A stretch of 64,000 nt of DNA from contig NC_088304.1 of the NCBI RefSeq assembly GCF_032854445.1, positions 4,898,001 to 4,962,000 on the forward strand, written 5' to 3'. Shown in pieces: positions 63,746 to 64,000 of this stretch (position 1 is the first letter of the stretch; every line of letters begins with the position of its first letter). The translations under genes and the position numbers were made by a program. The notes beneath the pieces were generated by a model. That model was not told where the DNA came from. It made no database searches and saw only the letters and a list, made by a program, of their open reading frames with translations. The DNA is from Liolophura sinensis. Lineage: Eukaryota; Mollusca; Polyplacophora; Chitonida; Chitonidae.

Positions 63746-64000
63746 CTTTTTTTCTTGTTTTTTTCATAAGCGCAGTGATAACACTATATGGGTTATTGCC
63801 TCACATCCAAACCAAATTCAATGATGAAACAGAAGACAGAAAACTTGACAAAATGTACAATACAAACCTTGGGCACAGCCCTAGGTATAGACTCCAATAT
63901 ACCTCATTATTACTCTATTTAAATGACCTAATTTTTAATACATGATAAAAGTTGCCCATTTTTTCTCATTCTAGCCATTGATCTTGGAGAGGTCTTTTAC
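63746..64000. other. Window end; intron of the TLDc gene
   Basis: No exon recognised. A pyrimidine tract and AG near 63960-63975 lie on the plus strand, opposite to the gene, and are probably chance. Confidence 0.4.

Noticed and set aside
63955-64000. Plus-strand acceptor and short open frame at the window edge
   Set aside because: It opposes the TLDc gene on the other strand, is too short to judge, and shows no family text.

Overview
The window is animal nuclear DNA, most likely from a mollusc (probably a bivalve) or a close lophotrochozoan. Four multi-exon genes have GT-AG introns whose phases agree. They are embedded in AT-rich DNA with tandem arrays, tRNA-headed SINEs of the V-SINE/RUDI type known from molluscs, and short TIR elements. 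There is no sign of a prokaryotic or organellar origin. All gene calls rest on reading the translated exons against remembered family features; no database search was possible.

Layout. (1) 843-15122, plus: an FBXO21 orthologue, 11 exons seen, with the F-box end to the left of the window. Its introns hold five tandem arrays, including a striking 111-bp array built from the 3' splice site and first half of exon 8. (2) 15123-21187: spacer with no recognisable gene. (3) 21188-25850, minus: tektin-1, a ciliary/flagellar doublet microtubule protein, complete in five coding exons plus a non-coding 5' exon. (4) About 25850-25925: a short interval between divergent 5' ends, probably one bidirectional promoter. 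(5) 26177-44076, plus: the mitochondrial citrate carrier SLC25A1, seven exons, with a 12.8-kb first intron full of satellites. Its exon 2 is flanked on both sides by arrays made from its own splice junctions. (6) 44077-55575: spacer with arrays, SINEs and TIR elements. (7) 55576-63556, minus: the last seven exons of a TLDc-domain protein, with a 3.4-kb array of about 96-bp units reaching the donor side of its leftmost-in-transcript visible exon.

The genes are functionally unrelated (ubiquitin ligase adaptor, axoneme, citrate export, TLDc). The theme that joins them is structural: local tandem arrays grown from splice junctions (FBXO21 exon 8 acceptor, SLC25A1 exon 2 acceptor and donor), with a fourth array directly beside a donor in the TLDc gene. 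Some duplicated acceptors are intact, and in FBXO21 two would give an in-frame longer protein. Tandem arrays occupy roughly a fifth of the window by my estimate.

The interspersed repeats fall into several families that recur within the window: V-SINE/RUDI-like (about 17 copies), a second SINE with a related 3' tail, a third tRNA-headed SINE, three TIR families of about 200-220 bp, and one repeat of unknown type.
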